This document shows, piece by piece, positions 8,838 to 16,312 of a DNA stretch of 64,000 nucleotides. The notes under the pieces are model-generated. The model was not told the origin of the DNA. It saw nothing but the letters and a program-made list of their open reading frames with translations, and did no database searches. This DNA comes from Salinisphaera sp. Q1T1-3. GTDB taxonomy: Bacteria > Pseudomonadota > Gammaproteobacteria > Nevskiales > Salinisphaeraceae. A program made the translations under genes and the position numbers. The stretch is from positions 1-64,000 of the forward strand of contig NZ_QZWD01000001.1 in the NCBI RefSeq assembly GCF_003602005.1, read 5' to 3'. How positions within the stretch are numbered: the stretch's first letter is position 1; every line of letters starts with the position of its first letter.

Positions 8838-10112
8838 ATGGATCTGTCTGCTTCTGACGCGGTCGCTGTGATCGGGCTCGGCTATGTCGGCCTGCCGCTC
8901 GCCGTCGCGTTCGGTCATACGCGACCGACGATCGGGTTCGACGTGGACGAGCAGCGTGTTGCCCAGTTGCGACAGGGGCATGATCGAACCCGCGAAGTGA
9001 CCGCCGAGCGATTGGCGGCGTCGGGGCACCTGTCGTTGAGTGCCGATTCCGCGGCGATCGCCGAAGCCCGGGTCTACATCGTTACGGTCCCCACACCCGT
9101 GACAGAGGCCAAGGTCCCGAACTTTGGCCCCCTGGAAAACGCCTCGCGCACGATCGCGCCCTATCTGCGCGAAGGCGACATCGTGGTCTATGAATCCACG
9201 GTTTATCCAGGGGCCACCGAAGAGCGCTGTGTGCCGCTTCTGGAGGCGGGGTCCGGGTTGTGTTTTCGCTCGGATTTTCACGTCGGTTACAGCCCCGAAC
9301 GGGCCAACCCGGGCGATGTCGAGCATACGCTGTCGAGCATCGTGAAAATCGTCGGGGGGTCGTCTGACGAAGCCACGGCAACGCTAGCGGATCTCTATGG
9401 TGAAGTCGTGACGGCCGGTGTGCATACCGTATCGTCCATCGCTGTCGCCGAGGCGGCGAAAGTCATAGAGAACATTCAGCGTGATATCAACGTGGCACTC
9501 GTGAACGAGTTGGCACAGATCTTTTCGCGTTTGCAGCTGCCGACCGATGAAATCCTGCGTGCAGCCGGCACCAAATGGAATTTCCTCCCGTTCAAGCCCG
9601 GGCTTGTCGGCGGGCATTGCATCGGTGTGGACCCGTATTACCTGACTTATCGCGCGCAGGCGATCGGTTATCACCCCGAAATGATTCTTGCCGGCCGACG
9701 GATCAACGACGGCATGGGACGCTACATCAGCCAGGAGGTCGTCCGGCTCATGCTGCGCCGGCGTATCCAGGTCAACGGGGCGCGCATTCTCGTCATGGGG
9801 CTCACCTTCAAGGAAAACTGCCCTGATACGCGCAACACGCGCGTCGTCGACATCGTGCACGAGTTGCGCGCAATGGACGCAAACGTGGATGTCTTCGATC
9901 CGTGGGTGTCGGGCGAAGGCCTGGAAAGCGACGAGATCCAGCTGATCGAGGCGCCGGCGGCGGCCACGTACGACGCCATCATCGTTGCTGTCGCGCATCG
10001 CGAGTTCATCGCGATGGGGATCGGGCAGATTCGGTCCTGGGCGCGATCGGAGCACGTCATCTACGACGTGAAGTCGGTATTTCCGGAGCGCGAGGTGTCT
10101 GGACGACTTTGA
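8838..10112 (+). CDS. tviB: Nucleotide-sugar dehydrogenase, TviB/WbpA-like (UDP-N-acetylhexosamine 6-dehydrogenase)
   Basis: 424 residues from ATG 8838. UDP-glucose/GDP-mannose dehydrogenase superfamily: Rossmann motif [15 protein letters not shown] at 11-25, central dimer domain with [10 protein letters not shown] and [20 protein letters not shown], and the catalytic cysteine in [13 protein letters not shown] (C261). [20 protein letters not shown] in the C-terminal domain is typical of the Vi-antigen TviB and WbpA group, which oxidises UDP-GlcNAc to UDP-GlcNAcA by two NAD-dependent steps. GenBank-like longer starts (ATG 8763) would add 25 residues unrelated to the family. With manC and the uronate epimerase it points to an acidic exopolysaccharide containing an N-acetylhexosaminuronic acid; specificity is inferred by resemblance. 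Confidence 0.85.
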   Translation: MDLSASDAVAVIGLGYVGLPLAVAFGHTRPTIGFDVDEQRVAQLRQGHDRTREVTAERLAASGHLSLSADSAAIAEARVYIVTVPTPVTEAKVPNFGPLENASRTIAPYLREGDIVVYESTVYPGATEERCVPLLEAGSGLCFRSDFHVGYSPERANPGDVEHTLSSIVKIVGGSSDEATATLADLYGEVVTAGVHTVSSIAVAEAAKVIENIQRDINVALVNELAQIFSRLQLPTDEILRAAGTKWNFLPFKPGLVGGHCIGVDPYYLTYRAQAIGYHPEMILAGRRINDGMGRYISQEVVRLMLRRRIQVNGARILVMGLTFKENCPDTRNTRVVDIVHELRAMDANVDVFDPWVSGEGLESDEIQLIEAPAAATYDAIIVAVAHREFIAMGIGQIRSWARSEHVIYDVKSVFPEREVSGRL

Positions 10113-10179
10113 CCGAGGCCAGTCATGACGACGGCGAATACCCTGCGATCAGCCAGTTTCGACTGGGTACGGGTCGACT

Positions 10180-10488
10180 AAGGTCTCTTGGGGTTTCGTG
10201 CGAGTCCGCGCCAAGCGCGTCCTGAAATTGACAATGGGCGGCAAGACGAGGCGTTGCCGGCGCCGGGCAGTCATGCTGCGCCAGCGGGCTACAACGCTGT
10301 ATTGCCGTCGTGTTCTTGATTTCGGGGCGCTTGTCCCTTCGGGTTGGGCCGCCCATGAAAAATCGACGATGGGCGCCCTGCGGCGTTGCGAGTCTGGATC
10401 GTGGCACGCCACGATCGGCGACTCGCGCCTTGCCGGACACACTGCGGTCTCTCGACGAAAAGGCGCTCGAACGAAACATCAAAAGGCC
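10180..10488 (-). repeat. CTAG-associated dispersed repeat, copy B (fills 10113-10488)
   Basis: Full-length copy in the opposite orientation to copy A. The end at 10488 (complement GGGCCTTTTGATGTTTCG) directly adjoins the TAG stop of the minus-strand hypothetical gene (10489-10491), inside CTAG 10489-10492. The other end is the variant AGGTCTCTTGGGGTTTCG following CTA at 10178-10180. It carries the palindrome ATCGTGGC-AC-GCCACGAT at about 10398-10415 and the extra GCCCATGAAAAATCGACGATGGGC hairpin, written here as GCCCAT ... ATGGGC arms around 10348-10376. The 67 bases between tviB and this copy hold nothing recognised. Confidence 0.85.
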
Positions 10489-11157
10489 CTAGAAAGCGAA
10501 CAGGACGCCCATGCCGACTGCCATTTGATCGCGAAGGCTCTGCTGATCGTCGCGGAGCTGTTCTTTGGGCAGCGCAAGGCCGCCCTGAATGCCGACGCTC
10601 TTGTTGACCCAGTTCTGAGCCATGAAACCGCGCAAGCCGGTATAGCTATTGAAAAGCTTCTGCTCGTCGGTCAGCTGCTCCCCGTCATCGATATTTGGAT
10701 TGAGCTGGCTTGCAAGGCTTGCTGTAGGCGAGGCCGTCTTCGTTCCGTTTGGACCGGTTCGCTGATAGCCCAACGCCATATCCGGCGTCGCATCTGGCGG
10801 CGGCAGCGTCAGCTCAAGTGGGCGGGGTACCAAATGCTGATCGATGCTAACGAGTTTTTCCGACTTGCCCGATTTTTTCTCGATTCGCGGTTTGGGCTTC
10901 GTAAGCGTACCCATCGGTGACCATCGTAGGCTCGCAGAAGATGACAAAACCGAGTAGAAGCCGAAATTCGATGTTTTAGCAAGCGCCGGAGGAGAGGGCT
11001 CCGGTTCGGCAAATGGCGTCGATGTGTTAGTAAGGCGGTTATCGATATCAAATCGGTTTACTGCAATCCAGGTAGTTCCCGCGGCCGCAATAAGCAACAT
11101 GCAGGCCCCGACGCGTGAAGCATTGATCTGACCGATTCGAGTTGGAAATGCCTTCAT
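10489..11157 (-). CDS. Hypothetical membrane-anchored protein
   Basis: 222 residues, not recognised. One hydrophobic stretch near the N-terminus (about residues 15-33, ASRVGACMLLIAAAGTTWIAV) after a basic start reads as a signal anchor or uncleaved signal, so most of the protein is probably periplasmic. It is followed by a proline-rich segment (about 50-60), a lysine/arginine-rich segment (about 84-100) and another proline cluster PRPLELTLPPPD. It lies 179 bases downstream of, and on the same strand as, the pilin oligosaccharyltransferase candidate, so it may belong to that surface locus (inference only). The TAG stop is formed at the junction with dispersed repeat copy B, so the native 3' end may have been set by that insertion. 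Confidence 0.5.
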   Translation of the reverse strand: MKAFPTRIGQINASRVGACMLLIAAAGTTWIAVNRFDIDNRLTNTSTPFAEPEPSPPALAKTSNFGFYSVLSSSASLRWSPMGTLTKPKPRIEKKSGKSEKLVSIDQHLVPRPLELTLPPPDATPDMALGYQRTGPNGTKTASPTASLASQLNPNIDDGEQLTDEQKLFNSYTGLRGFMAQNWVNKSVGIQGGLALPKEQLRDDQQSLRDQMAVGMGVLFAF

Positions 11158-11217
11158 TGAAGATCGGTAAACGATCGATTGCTTGGAGGGTATCAGATTA
11201 CCACGGAGCTCTTAGCA

Positions 11218-11242
11218 AATACTTTTTGAATGCAAAAGTATT
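11218..11242. repeat. Perfect inverted repeat in the intergenic region
   Basis: AATACTTTT, a 7-base loop TGAATGC, then AAAAGTATT: nine paired bases in an AT-rich interval between the oligosaccharyltransferase candidate and the hypothetical gene. It could be a weak terminator of the upstream gene or an operator; no T-run follows on the minus strand, so I cannot decide. Confidence 0.4.
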
Positions 11243-11336
11243 ACGTTCGCGCGTGAATCAGATAGCACAGTAAGTGTTAACTGCCCGGTTGATGCTTAAG
11301 ATTCTTTGGGATATCTCTTCACATATTGGGATTAGG

Positions 11337-12794
11337 CTACTTGGTTAATGTCCCGTCGGACCAGAAACGAGGCTCGTAAGAATTTCTCGCTTGGGTTGGT
11401 GATTTGACAGTGTTTTTTGAAAATTTTTCAAAAAATCCAACACTTGTAAATCCCGCTACGTAAATAATTGAAGCAATAATGACTACTCGCGAGAAGTGAA
11501 TCTGGAGAGGTTTCGCAGGTTCGCGAATCGGCCCGACGTTCGGTGTGTTATAAGTGCGATATATCAGGCCCGCGCAACCTGTAATGATAACGAACATGGC
11601 CGTACTTATAGGCATGACTAAAAGCCCGCTCACCAAAGAATGTATTCCCGCTGCTCCAAGCGAAGCGGTTATGCCCACGATAATATTTTGAACATCAGCG
11701 GGAAAATCTTTCGAATATGAGCCTTCGACAGCACGCTTCGAAAAACGAAGCCAGCCAAAGCCTAGATACCCCGCTACACCTAAGAAAACGCTTGTCGCTG
11801 GGATTCCCCATTCCGCGGCCAATTGAAGGGGGGTATTGTGTGGATTAGCTGCTACACCAGTATTGTACGTTGCAAATTGCATCGGCCCTATTCCAATTAG
11901 AGGCGACGCTTTGATCGATTGCCAGGCTAGAATCCAGAGCTGGCTTCTGCCACTCAGTTCGGTGCTTTCCAAGTGCGTGTTGGTAACCTCATTCCATCCA
12001 AACATGAGTCGGGCGAATAAAAATCCGATAGCGGCCAAGCTAAGCGTTCTGAAAGCATATCTACGCCCGATACGACCATAGAATAGGCAGACAAAAATAG
12101 AAACGGCTACTGTCGCGTATAGGGTCCCGCGTCCACCGCTAATCCATAAGAGCGACCAGAAAAAACCGCCTAAAATAAGTATGAAAGATTGCCAAATCCA
12201 TGTCGAAATTTTTGATGACGGAGGCGAGATGACAAGAGTCGTGGTGATCAGTGGCAACGACCATGTTTGATATTGATTGAATAATCTTATATTCCAAAAA
12301 TTAGCAGTCAGTTGCGATTTATCAACGCTTTCGCCTTGAAAGTAGGCTATAAAAATAGTTATTACGGCGATGTAAACGGTAACTAGAACCGATGTAAAAA
12401 CTAGCAGCGGATACACTCGAAAAGCAGCGCGTTTGGCGCGGTTTTCAGAATAGGCAATACGATAGATCGAAAGAAATAACAATCCGAAAAAGGTTGTCTC
12501 TAATACCCCCCAGTACGGCCGCTCCGCGTTAACTGCCGATACAAGGCCGAGCGCCAATGCGCATGATAATATTACTGTTGCCTTTGATGTACGTAGAAGG
12601 GGAGAGACCTCAACTGCTGAAAGCGCAGTAAGACACACGGCCAGTGTTAACGCGATTCGGCATTCGTCAAAACTCAATGCCGGGAAAAAGGGGATCAGCA
12701 GCCAAGCATAAAAGACATTTGTATTTTTTTTTATTTTTGCCCAGATATGAAATATAAAAGCGATCGCCTGACTGACAGACGATCGCTCGATCAT
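11337..12794 (-). CDS. O-antigen ligase/polymerase-like protein, probable pilin oligosaccharyltransferase (TfpO/PglL type)
   Basis: 485 residues with ten or more membrane helices and the Wzy_C/O-antigen-ligase pattern in the second half: GRSQLWILAWQSIKASPLIG-IG-M, then NPHNTPLQLAAEWGIPA, where the His of PHN is the conserved functional residue of WaaL, Wzy and PglL/TfpO enzymes. Such proteins transfer glycans from undecaprenyl diphosphate to lipid A core, another repeat unit or a protein in the periplasm. The gene begins 36 bases after the pilA stop on the same strand, the arrangement seen for TfpO (PilO) in Pseudomonas and Acinetobacter, so pilin is the likely acceptor (inference from context). 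Start ATG 12794 has no clear Shine-Dalgarno. It is distinctly AT-richer than the surrounding genes, a sign of acquisition. Confidence 0.7.
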   Translation of the reverse strand: MIERSSVSQAIAFIFHIWAKIKKNTNVFYAWLLIPFFPALSFDECRIALTLAVCLTALSAVEVSPLLRTSKATVILSCALALGLVSAVNAERPYWGVLETTFFGLLFLSIYRIAYSENRAKRAAFRVYPLLVFTSVLVTVYIAVITIFIAYFQGESVDKSQLTANFWNIRLFNQYQTWSLPLITTTLVISPPSSKISTWIWQSFILILGGFFWSLLWISGGRGTLYATVAVSIFVCLFYGRIGRRYAFRTLSLAAIGFLFARLMFGWNEVTNTHLESTELSGRSQLWILAWQSIKASPLIGIGPMQFATYNTGVAANPHNTPLQLAAEWGIPATSVFLGVAGYLGFGWLRFSKRAVEGSYSKDFPADVQNIIVGITASLGAAGIHSLVSGLLVMPISTAMFVIITGCAGLIYRTYNTPNVGPIREPAKPLQIHFSRVVIIASIIYVAGFTSVGFFEKFSKNTVKSPTQARNSYEPRFWSDGTLTK

Positions 12795-12830
12795 GCTATT
12801 ATTTAAATCTGTTTCGCGATTTGACGACTT

Positions 12831-13295
12831 TTATCCGCTGTGTGTGCAACTGGAAGGCAGGTATTTAGCCTGAGCGGTACTTCCACACGACCAACTCGTG
12901 CTCCCCCCACCGGCGGCGTCGGTTCCAGACGAGTTGTCATTCATAGTTAAGGTGAGAGTATCGGAAGCAATTCCGCTCGATACACCTGAGCTTTTCATCG
13001 TAGCTGTAATCGTGCAAGCCGGAGCAGTTCCGCCAGTCGATACGGAGGCAACGTACTGCCCATTGTAATTATTCGCGCTCCCAATACTTCCATCGCCATT
13101 CGTTGGGCAGCTACCGTTGGTCGAGTAATATTCGATCACGTCGTTTTTGAGGCCGTCGGTCAAAGAGACCGCTTCAGCCATCTGAGAGCGCGCGACGTAG
13201 TTCTGATACTGCGGAATGGCAATCGCAGCCAGGATACCGATGATCGCCACAACGATCATCAGTTCGATCAGAGTAAAGCCTTGTTGTTTCTGCAT
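12831..13295 (-). CDS. pilA: Type IV major pilin
   Basis: 154 residues. Short leader MQKQQG followed by [20 protein letters not shown]: cleavage after Gly6 and methylation of Phe1 by PilD, Glu5 conserved, then the hydrophobic alpha1 spine. Cysteines pair in the C-terminal region (for example in TSWSCG and PSSCTHSG), giving the D-region disulphide of type IVa pilins. The tail after the last Cys is short and carries Thr and Ser, possible acceptors for the neighbouring oligosaccharyltransferase. GGGGGA lies about nine bases before the ATG. Exported pilin is assembled by the Pil machinery encoded elsewhere. I looked for a sigma-54 (GG-N10-GC) promoter in the 173 bases upstream and did not find a convincing one. 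Confidence 0.92.
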   Translation of the reverse strand: MQKQQGFTLIELMIVVAIIGILAAIAIPQYQNYVARSQMAEAVSLTDGLKNDVIEYYSTNGSCPTNGDGSIGSANNYNGQYVASVSTGGTAPACTITATMKSSGVSSGIASDTLTLTMNDNSSGTDAAGGGSTSWSCGSTAQAKYLPSSCTHSG

Positions 13296-13388
13296 GGTGT
13301 CAGTTCCCCCACGAATGTGACGACTCGCACTTGCACGGCGGGTCGGAATAGACCGTTCCTACGGGTCGAACGGCGACAATAGAAATCA

Positions 13389-13408
13389 ATGCCTTAGCCG
13401 AAAGGCAT
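13389..13408 (-). terminator. Hairpin downstream of infA
   Basis: ATGCCTT, loop of six, AAGGCAT: seven perfect pairs, 61 bases beyond the infA stop on the minus strand and before pilA. The bases that follow on the minus strand (TGATTTCTATT) are T-rich but not a clean U-run, so it is a weak terminator candidate separating infA from pilA. Confidence 0.4.
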
Positions 13409-13469
13409 AGTCAAGTATTATTCGATGACACGCTGTCTGGCAATGGCATCGGCCACCAGTCGCGCTGTG

Positions 13470-13688
13470 TTAGCGCCCGCGATAGGTGATGCGGCCTTTC
13501 GTCAGATCGTACGGCGTGATCTGGACGGTCACGCTATCGCCGCGCAGGATGCGGATGTAATGCTTTCGCATCTTGCCCGAGATGTGGGCCGTCACGATGT
13601 GGCCGTTTTCCAGCTTCACGCGGAAGGTGGTGTTGGGCAGGGTCTCGACGACCGTGCCTTCCATTTCGATATGATCTTCTTTCGCCAT
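13470..13688 (-). CDS. infA: Translation initiation factor IF-1
   Basis: 72 residues, the standard length. [19 protein letters not shown], then [20 protein letters not shown] and [19 protein letters not shown]: the complete S1/OB-fold of IF-1, which occupies the A site of the 30S subunit with IF-2 and IF-3 during initiation. The start at 13688 fits every IF-1; an upstream in-frame ATG (13760) would add residues foreign to the family. The aat gene lies just upstream on the same strand, a common gammaproteobacterial neighbourhood (aat-infA). Confidence 0.97.
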   Translation of the reverse strand: MAKEDHIEMEGTVVETLPNTTFRVKLENGHIVTAHISGKMRKHYIRILRGDSVTVQITPYDLTKGRITYRGR

Positions 13689-13797
13689 TAATGCGCTCTT
13701 GGTCAGGATTCGTAGGCGTTGTCGCGCGTGATTATCGTCGAGCAGGCGCTCTGGATTCAATCCATACGTCGTCTTCGAGGGATCGGATGCTTGTCAA

Positions 13798-14574
13798 TCA
13801 AGCGTTTTCGCCGCGCGATGCCTGCAGTTGGCGGCTGTTGCCGAGGTGTGATTCGTGTTGTGGCGCGTCGATATCGAACCGCCAGGCGCCGATTTCTGCG
13901 CCGGGCGCGGGCCGGGCGGCGATGGCGCCGAGGAACTTCTCGCGCGAGAGGTCGATGGCCCCCATGCGGTATAGATGGCCGGAACCGACCTGGCCGTCGA
14001 GCAGGGTAAACCCCCAGGCATCGAGTTGGCGGCAGAGCCAGGCCAGGGCGATTTTGCTGGCATCGGTTTCGAGGCTGAACATGCTCTCGCCGAAGAAGAC
14101 GCGCCCACGGGCGAGGCCGTATAACCCGCCAATGAGGCGCTGATCGCGCCAGACTTCGATGGAATGCGCATGGCCGCGATCGTGCAATTGTTGATACGCC
14201 GCGCGCATCTCCGGGCCGAGCCAGGTACCTTCGGTCTGTTCGCGCAGCGCCGCGCACTGACGGATGACGCCGGGAAAGTCGCGGTCGAGGGTGACGGCAT
14301 AATCCGTCTTGGCGAGCGTTCGCCGGAATCGACGAGACAGTCGCAGGCCGTCGGTTGGAAAGACGGTTCTCGGATCGGGGCTCCACCAGAGGATGGCTTC
14401 ATCCGGGTTGTACCAGGGGAATATGCCGAGGTCGTAGGCCCGCAGGAGTCGTTCGGGGGAAAGATCGCCCCCCATGGCCAGCAGCCCGTTCGGCTCGTTC
14501 AGGGCCAGTCGGGGGTCGGGAAAAGCGCCGTTGGGCTGGTTCGGATCCAGCCAGTAGAGCCGCAGGCCACTCAT
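13798..14574 (-). CDS. aat: Leucyl/phenylalanyl-tRNA--protein transferase
   Basis: 258 residues. Family hallmarks [49 protein letters not shown] and [29 protein letters not shown] are all present in order, forming the GNAT-fold catalytic core. The cytoplasmic enzyme adds Leu or Phe from tRNA to proteins with N-terminal Arg or Lys, marking them for ClpS/ClpAP (N-end rule). Its ATG overlaps the stop of the preceding acyltransferase gene by four bases, so the two are translationally coupled. The protein is slightly longer than usual at the C-terminus after the core. Confidence 0.95.
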   Translation of the reverse strand: [258 protein letters not shown]

Positions 14575-15716
14575 GAGGGCTCGCGCGTGGCGTCATCGGC
14601 AAAACTGCTGCGGGCCCATTGATCGGCCTCGAATTCGGCCATCATGTCGCCTTCCCGTTCGACGAAGTCGGCAACGGCGTCCCGTAGTCGGGGGTCGACC
14701 ATGATATGTGTCGACCAGGTCGTGACCGGCTCGAAACCGCGTCGGATCTTGTGTTCGCCCTGGGCGCCGGCGTCGAAACAGGCCAGGCCGTGGGCGATGC
14801 AGTAGTCGATGCCAGCGTAATAGCAGGTTTCGAAGTGCAGGCTGTGATAATCGGTCGCACAGCCCCAGTGTCGGCCGTAGAGGGTATCCGCACCGACCAT
14901 CATGAACGCCATGCCGACCGGGTCTTCGTCGTGGTAGGCGATGAAGAAGCGGACATGCTCGGGCATGCGCTCGGAAAGCTCGTGGAAGAAGGCTCGCGTC
15001 AGATACGGTTCCTGGCCGCGCATCGCGTAGGTCCGCCCGTAGAACGCATAAAGGATTTCCCAGAGCGGCTCGGATATTTCGTCCGGCCGGCGAACGACCA
15101 CTTGTACACCGTCGTCGTGAACGCGACGCCGCTCTCGCCTGATTTCCTTGCGACGCTTCGCGGACAGTCGGGACAGGAAGTCGTCGAAGTCGCGATAGTC
15201 GCGATTGAACCAACGATACTGACAGCCACGCCTGGCATTGGCGTCGACGCCCAGCATGGCGGCCGCGCTGGCGTCGTCGTCGAACAGGCTGTGAAGGGAC
15301 GACACGCCGAGATGGCTCGGCAGATCGGCCAACGCGGTTGCGAGTGTGCGGCGTGCGGCGTCGTCCCGTGCCAGAAGTCGGGGCCCGGCGACCGGCGTGA
15401 ACGGAATCGCGTTCAGCAGCTTTGGGTAATAATCAAGACCGATCTGGTGATAGGCATTCGCCCAGGAGAAATCGAAGACGAACTCGCCGTACGAGTGTGC
15501 TTTCAAATAGAGCGGCGCGGCCGCGATCAGGACGCCGTCATCGTCTTCCAGCAGCGCGTGTGCCGGCTGCCAGCCTTCTTCAGCGGAAACACTGCCACTG
15601 GCTTCCAGCGCGGCCAGGAATCCGTGCCTTGTGAACGGTTGATCGCTGGCGATGAGTGCATCCCATGCCGCGGGCGATATCTGTTCAATGCGGTCTATCT
15701 GTCTGAGCGTCGGCAT
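14571..15716 (-). CDS. GNAT-fold protein of the DUF482/COG3146 family (putative peptidogalycan-type acyltransferase)
   Basis: 381 residues, cytoplasmic, no membrane segment. The sequence shows the family pattern: FTRHGFLAALEASGSV near residue 28, PLYLKAHSYGEFVFDFSWAN about 90-110, the positively charged helix LSAKRRKEIRRERRR near 185-200, then a C-terminal GNAT-like half with MRGQEPYLTRAFF and FETCYYAGIDYCIAHGL. Members are predicted N-acyltransferases related to Fem proteins; no reaction is established that I know of. It is the first gene of a coupled pair with aat (four-base overlap), an association often seen in gammaproteobacteria, perhaps hinting at an aminoacyl-tRNA-linked substrate (inference). 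Confidence 0.8.
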   Translation of the reverse strand: MPTLRQIDRIEQISPAAWDALIASDQPFTRHGFLAALEASGSVSAEEGWQPAHALLEDDDGVLIAAAPLYLKAHSYGEFVFDFSWANAYHQIGLDYYPKLLNAIPFTPVAGPRLLARDDAARRTLATALADLPSHLGVSSLHSLFDDDASAAAMLGVDANARRGCQYRWFNRDYRDFDDFLSRLSAKRRKEIRRERRRVHDDGVQVVVRRPDEISEPLWEILYAFYGRTYAMRGQEPYLTRAFFHELSERMPEHVRFFIAYHDEDPVGMAFMMVGADTLYGRHWGCATDYHSLHFETCYYAGIDYCIAHGLACFDAGAQGEHKIRRGFEPVTTWSTHIMVDPRLRDAVADFVEREGDMMAEFEADQWARSSFADDATREPS

Positions 15717-15745
15717 GTGTCTAGCTCATCGCACTTGCCGCGTTC

Positions 15746-15776
15746 CCGCAAGCACCCGCTTTGGTAGGGCTTGCGG
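15746..15776. terminator. Hairpin between the 111-residue gene and the acyltransferase gene
   Basis: CCGCAAGC and GCTTGCGG (eight perfect pairs, 15-base loop) in the 102-base interval downstream of the small hypothetical gene on the minus strand. There is no U-run, so termination is only suggested by position. Confidence 0.35.
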
Positions 15777-15818
15777 AAAGGGGGCACATCAATATCGCGC
15801 TCGACAGCTCCGAATTAT

Positions 15819-16154
15819 TCAATGCATCGCGTAGGCGTTGGGCACGGTTTCACGCAGAGCGAACTGTACGCAGGCATCGTGCTCGAATTCGTTGAGCTCG
15901 TCCTGTGCATCGTGTGTGCGCCCGGCTTCGGTGAGCCGTCCGCTGGCATCGAAGCTGACGATGGCGCCAATTGTCTTGACCTGAATTTCGCCGTTTTCGT
16001 TGGTGGTATCGTCGAATGCGACCTGGACATAACGCAGCTGCTGGTCAGCGAAACGGGGCAGATCCTGTTTGCCTTCGGCGACCGCGGAGGCCTCGTCCTC
16101 GTTGAATTCTTCGATGGCGCCTTCGTCCGTGAGCAGAAAATGACGGATCGACAT
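15819..16154 (-). CDS. Small acidic hypothetical protein
   Basis: 111 residues, cytoplasmic, strongly acidic (for example EEFNEDEASAVAEG near the N-terminus and AQDELNEFEHDAC near the C-terminus), no membrane segment. I do not recognise a family. The composition and codon use look like a real protein, and GAGGA sits seven bases before ATG 16154. It is divergent from ftsK, with 158 bases between that contain two inverted repeats. Alternating short hydrophobic runs (LRYVQVAFDD, VKTIGAIVSFDA) suggest a small beta-rich fold. No function is proposed. Confidence 0.6.
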   Translation of the reverse strand: MSIRHFLLTDEGAIEEFNEDEASAVAEGKQDLPRFADQQLRYVQVAFDDTTNENGEIQVKTIGAIVSFDASGRLTEAGRTHDAQDELNEFEHDACVQFALRETVPNAYAMH

Positions 16155-16210
16155 GCAGTCCTCGTGCGCTTTGATAACGCTATGGATATAGACGCAAATC
16201 GTCGTTTTTC

Positions 16211-16266
16211 AAGCACCTGCCCGAAGAGTGGGTGCTTTGAGCTACAATGTTGGATGTATATCCAAC
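16211..16266. promoter_or_regulatory. Two inverted repeats upstream of ftsK
   Basis: AAGCACC (16211-16217) pairs with GGTGCTT (16231-16237); then a possible -10 element TACAAT (16243-16248) is followed immediately by GTTGGAT-N4-ATCCAAC (16249-16266). A dyad directly after the -10 of the ftsK-side promoter is a good place for a repressor. It does not resemble the LexA box. The intergenic region also serves the divergent small hypothetical gene. Confidence 0.4.
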
Positions 16267-16312
16267 GACGGTGGACGCGGTACTCGGGCCGCGTGCCGAA
16301 CATGGGGCGTTG

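Noticed and set aside
13296-13469. Sigma-54 promoter for pilA
   Set aside because: Expected in Pseudomonas-like pilA genes, but no GG-N10-GC pair with the usual TGGCAC/TTGC context was found in the interval.
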